Shown here: positions 61,712-64,000 of the stretch, piece by piece | Position numbering within the stretch: the stretch's first letter is position 1 | How the letters are laid out: every line of letters begins with the position of its first letter | Source of the DNA: Gavia stellata | Taxonomy: Eukaryota > Chordata > Aves > Gaviiformes > Gaviidae | Length of the DNA stretch: 64,000 nucleotides | Reading direction: 5' to 3' | NCBI RefSeq assembly: GCF_030936135.1 | Contig: NC_082618.1 | Coordinates: 6,545,034-6,609,033, forward strand | Notes under the pieces: generated by a model | The model's input: only the letters and a program-made list of their open reading frames with translations | The model's database searches: none | Told to the model about the DNA's origin: nothing | Translations under genes and position numbers: made by a program

Positions 61712-63810
61712 GTAATGCAGTACAGCTTGAGTAAGCTGTCTGCTTGATTTTAGTAAACTTACTTCTTAGTTGGGCTTTGCAAAATACAAACTAGGGTTGT
61801 GCCAGTTCTAACTTGTGCTGTTGAATATGGAGATGACAAAAAAAGCAAGTCTAGCACCTTGAGGTGAACTTGAATCTCTAAAATAATTCATTGCTTTTTG
61901 GTAGGGAGAGTATAGGAATAAAGCTGAAGCTTCTTTGAGCTCTACCTTAGCGTGACATCTGAAGGATTATGCGGTTTCAAAAAAGTTAGAATTTTGTAAG
62001 AAGCAGCTAGATCTTGTGCTGCTTCAAAATAATTCCAAATCTGATTATAAGTTGAAACTACTTCAATATAATAGTTCACATTCTCAAAACATCTCCAGAT
62101 GTTTGTTATATTAATCAAGAAGACAATTTCAAATCAAGAGAAGACATACTGGTTTCATTTAAACCAAAAGGATGCCAAAACCCTTGATGCAAGCAGCTTT
62201 AGGATCTTGTCCTGTGTTATTTGTTTGCAATTCTGACGTGTTCTGCTGACAAAAGAAATATGAAGATGTACCATTCTTTATTTTGCAAATTATATGAAGA
62301 TGATGAATGGGTGTGTGTAGTAGAGCTAATGACACCACTTTTTAAAATATTCTTTACTTGGACTCAGATGCATGACCATGGCACAACCATAGTGAATCAC
62401 TGGAGTGCTAATGTACTGCTGTGACAACTAGCATTTTTGTAGAATGCCTTGAGAAAGAATAAACACTATTAATATTAAAATCTTTGTAAAGGTGATCCTT
62501 TCTTAACTCTTCCCATACTCTTTCTTTTCATTTTGGCCTATCTCCTCTACTAGGTTCTCTTTAACTTGTTCAGATGGAATTTCTTTTCTGTAATCAGCTT
62601 CTTTTTAGTTAGACTTAATTCTTTTAGAGTACGTGACAAAGCTGAAAATACTTTGTTGCTGAAAGTACGTTTGTTCCTGCAGTCCTTAGTAATCAGTGCA
62701 TATTGTCCAGATTCATTTTCCTTAAATCAGGATTTCAAGGCAAAGATTAATGAAGTTGCAACATTTCTGAGTGACTACATGTTGTTCTTGGTGTGACTCA
62801 TTAAAAAGACAGTTCATTCTAACATTCAGGTTTTTTTAATGCCTACATTAACAGTGATCTACCTCAGTTGACTACATCTCTTTAGTAACTGAAAAATAAT
62901 CTACTTTAAATTTGTGACTGAAAAAATAATATTCATATTCCTTAAGGTCAAATAGCAGAATGATGTTCATTATTTTTATAATATAGTGAACTCAATGTTG
63001 AAATAAGTAAATAAGTCTTCACCTGTTCTTTGAAATGAAATCAGTACTTAATTGTGGAAAAAATATCTTAGAATTCTACCCTTTCAAAAGTGTACCTGCT
63101 TTCTTTATTATTTCAAAACTATGCTCTCCTCTCACTGGTTATGTAATATTATATGTTGATCTAAATTTGTCGCATTTAGTAATGGTTGCCATTCAGCTTG
63201 AATACTGTACAGGCATTCTACTTTGAATCTTAGGTATAAAGAAGGTTGGAGGAAATCCCCTCTGGTAAAAGTGTTCTTGTATAAGTAGAAAGGAGATTGA
63301 TTTGCACTTTCTATCTTGATTGCTACAGTTCAAGTGTAAATATTTGTAAAACCTTTTCCATTCTTATCACTTAAATACCGTAAATGTTCTAACGGTACCT
63401 GACCAAATTATCCAGAGAAGGTTATGCTGAGGTGTTGAGGACCTAATGAGTCTTGTGCTTTGGTCAAATGATCAGTGTTAGTCACTGGATCATACAGCTT
63501 TGAATTTACTATAGTGCTGGATAAAAGCAAATAACAACAAACAAAAAAAACCCTGATAAGCTACCTCAAGTTCAAATTAAACATACCAATTTAAATATAC
63601 TGATCCCATTTATTTCCTTTTATTTTGGAGTTCTGCATGTATGCTTATTGAAACAAGGATTTTTTTTGTTGTGCATGTTGGTATTTTCAGATTGAAAGAT
63701 ATGTTTGTATCATGTTGATCACGAATATGTTCATGTTTTCTGTCTCTTTGCTGCTTGCTTTTCATCATGTTCATTTACACCATCTCTATTCAATCCTTCA
63801 TTTTGAACAG
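61712..63810 (+). other. RABGEF1: RABGEF1 intron after the cassette exon
   Basis: This 2.1-kb AT-rich intron has no recognised gene. A TGC cluster at 63749-63758 precedes the candidate microexon. Confidence 0.7.
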
Positions 63811-63831
63811 TGTTGGCTGGCAAGTTGAAAG
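63811..63831 (+). CDS. Candidate 21-nt microexon of RABGEF1
   Basis: A pyrimidine-rich tract ending TTTTGAACAG is followed by 21 bases and then AAAG|GTGGGT. The piece is phase 1 on both sides and would insert seven residues, VLAGKLK. Three TGC motifs lie 53-62 bases upstream, a feature of neural microexons controlled by SRRM4/nSR100. Such short matches can arise by chance, so this remains a candidate. Confidence 0.35.
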
Positions 63832-64000
63832 GTGGGTGAACTAAACTTGGGTAGTGAAGGTATTGGATCAGTACAATTAACTTGCAACGTATACCTTGGA
63901 AAATCAGATGTGTTTGTGTGGAAAAACCCTGTGGTTGCAGCTATACAAACTTGCATCCAGTGCTGTGTGCAGTCTGCGTTCCTACCTCCTTCCCGAGTGC
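63832..64000 (+). other. RABGEF1: RABGEF1 intron, running off the window
   Basis: Intronic sequence runs to the window edge. The remaining RABGEF1 exons (helical bundle, VPS9 domain, coiled coil) are not in view. Confidence 0.7.

Overview
The window is vertebrate nuclear DNA, most likely from a bird. It carries three intron-containing genes, all on the + strand, in the order TPST1 - KCTD7 - RABGEF1, which is also their order in human 7q11. The avian call rests on the compact spacing of the genes, on a CR1 LINE remnant near 23.8 kb of the kind common in birds, and on AT-rich introns with few repeats. CR1 also occurs in other reptiles, so the species is not fixed.

Layout. 1-6845: AT-rich sequence with no recognisable exon, probably a TPST1 5' intron. 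6846-about 30130: TPST1, with four coding exons (370 codons, the human length) and a probable last exon that is all 3'UTR. 30780-31760: a strong CpG island. 35340-35750: a second promoter-like block with three CCAAT boxes, just upstream of KCTD7. 35889-39806: KCTD7, complete in four coding exons (289 codons, the human length), followed by a possible long 3'UTR to about 46650. 47440-48180: the CpG-island promoter of RABGEF1. 57979 to the end: the first coding exons of RABGEF1 (Rabex-5). The window ends inside this gene, before the VPS9 catalytic region.

The genes share no single pathway. TPST1 is a Golgi tyrosylprotein sulfotransferase, KCTD7 is a BTB-domain CUL3 adaptor, and RABGEF1 is a ubiquitin-binding Rab5 exchange factor on early endosomes. 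KCTD7 and RABGEF1 may be linked by read-through splicing. The KCTD7 stop codon lies inside a consensus splice donor, and joining it to the first coding exon of RABGEF1 keeps the frame exactly.

The most interesting signals are splice-level: (1) the in-frame KCTD7-RABGEF1 junction; (2) a 120-nt symmetric cassette exon and (3) a 21-nt symmetric microexon, both in the RABGEF1 endosome-targeting region and both preceded by UGC-rich sequence; (4) a possible N-terminally extended KCTD7 starting in the distal CpG island; (5) a possible alternative basic C-terminus for TPST1. I found no non-canonical biological system beyond these. No tRNA, rRNA, CRISPR or intact mobile element was recognised.
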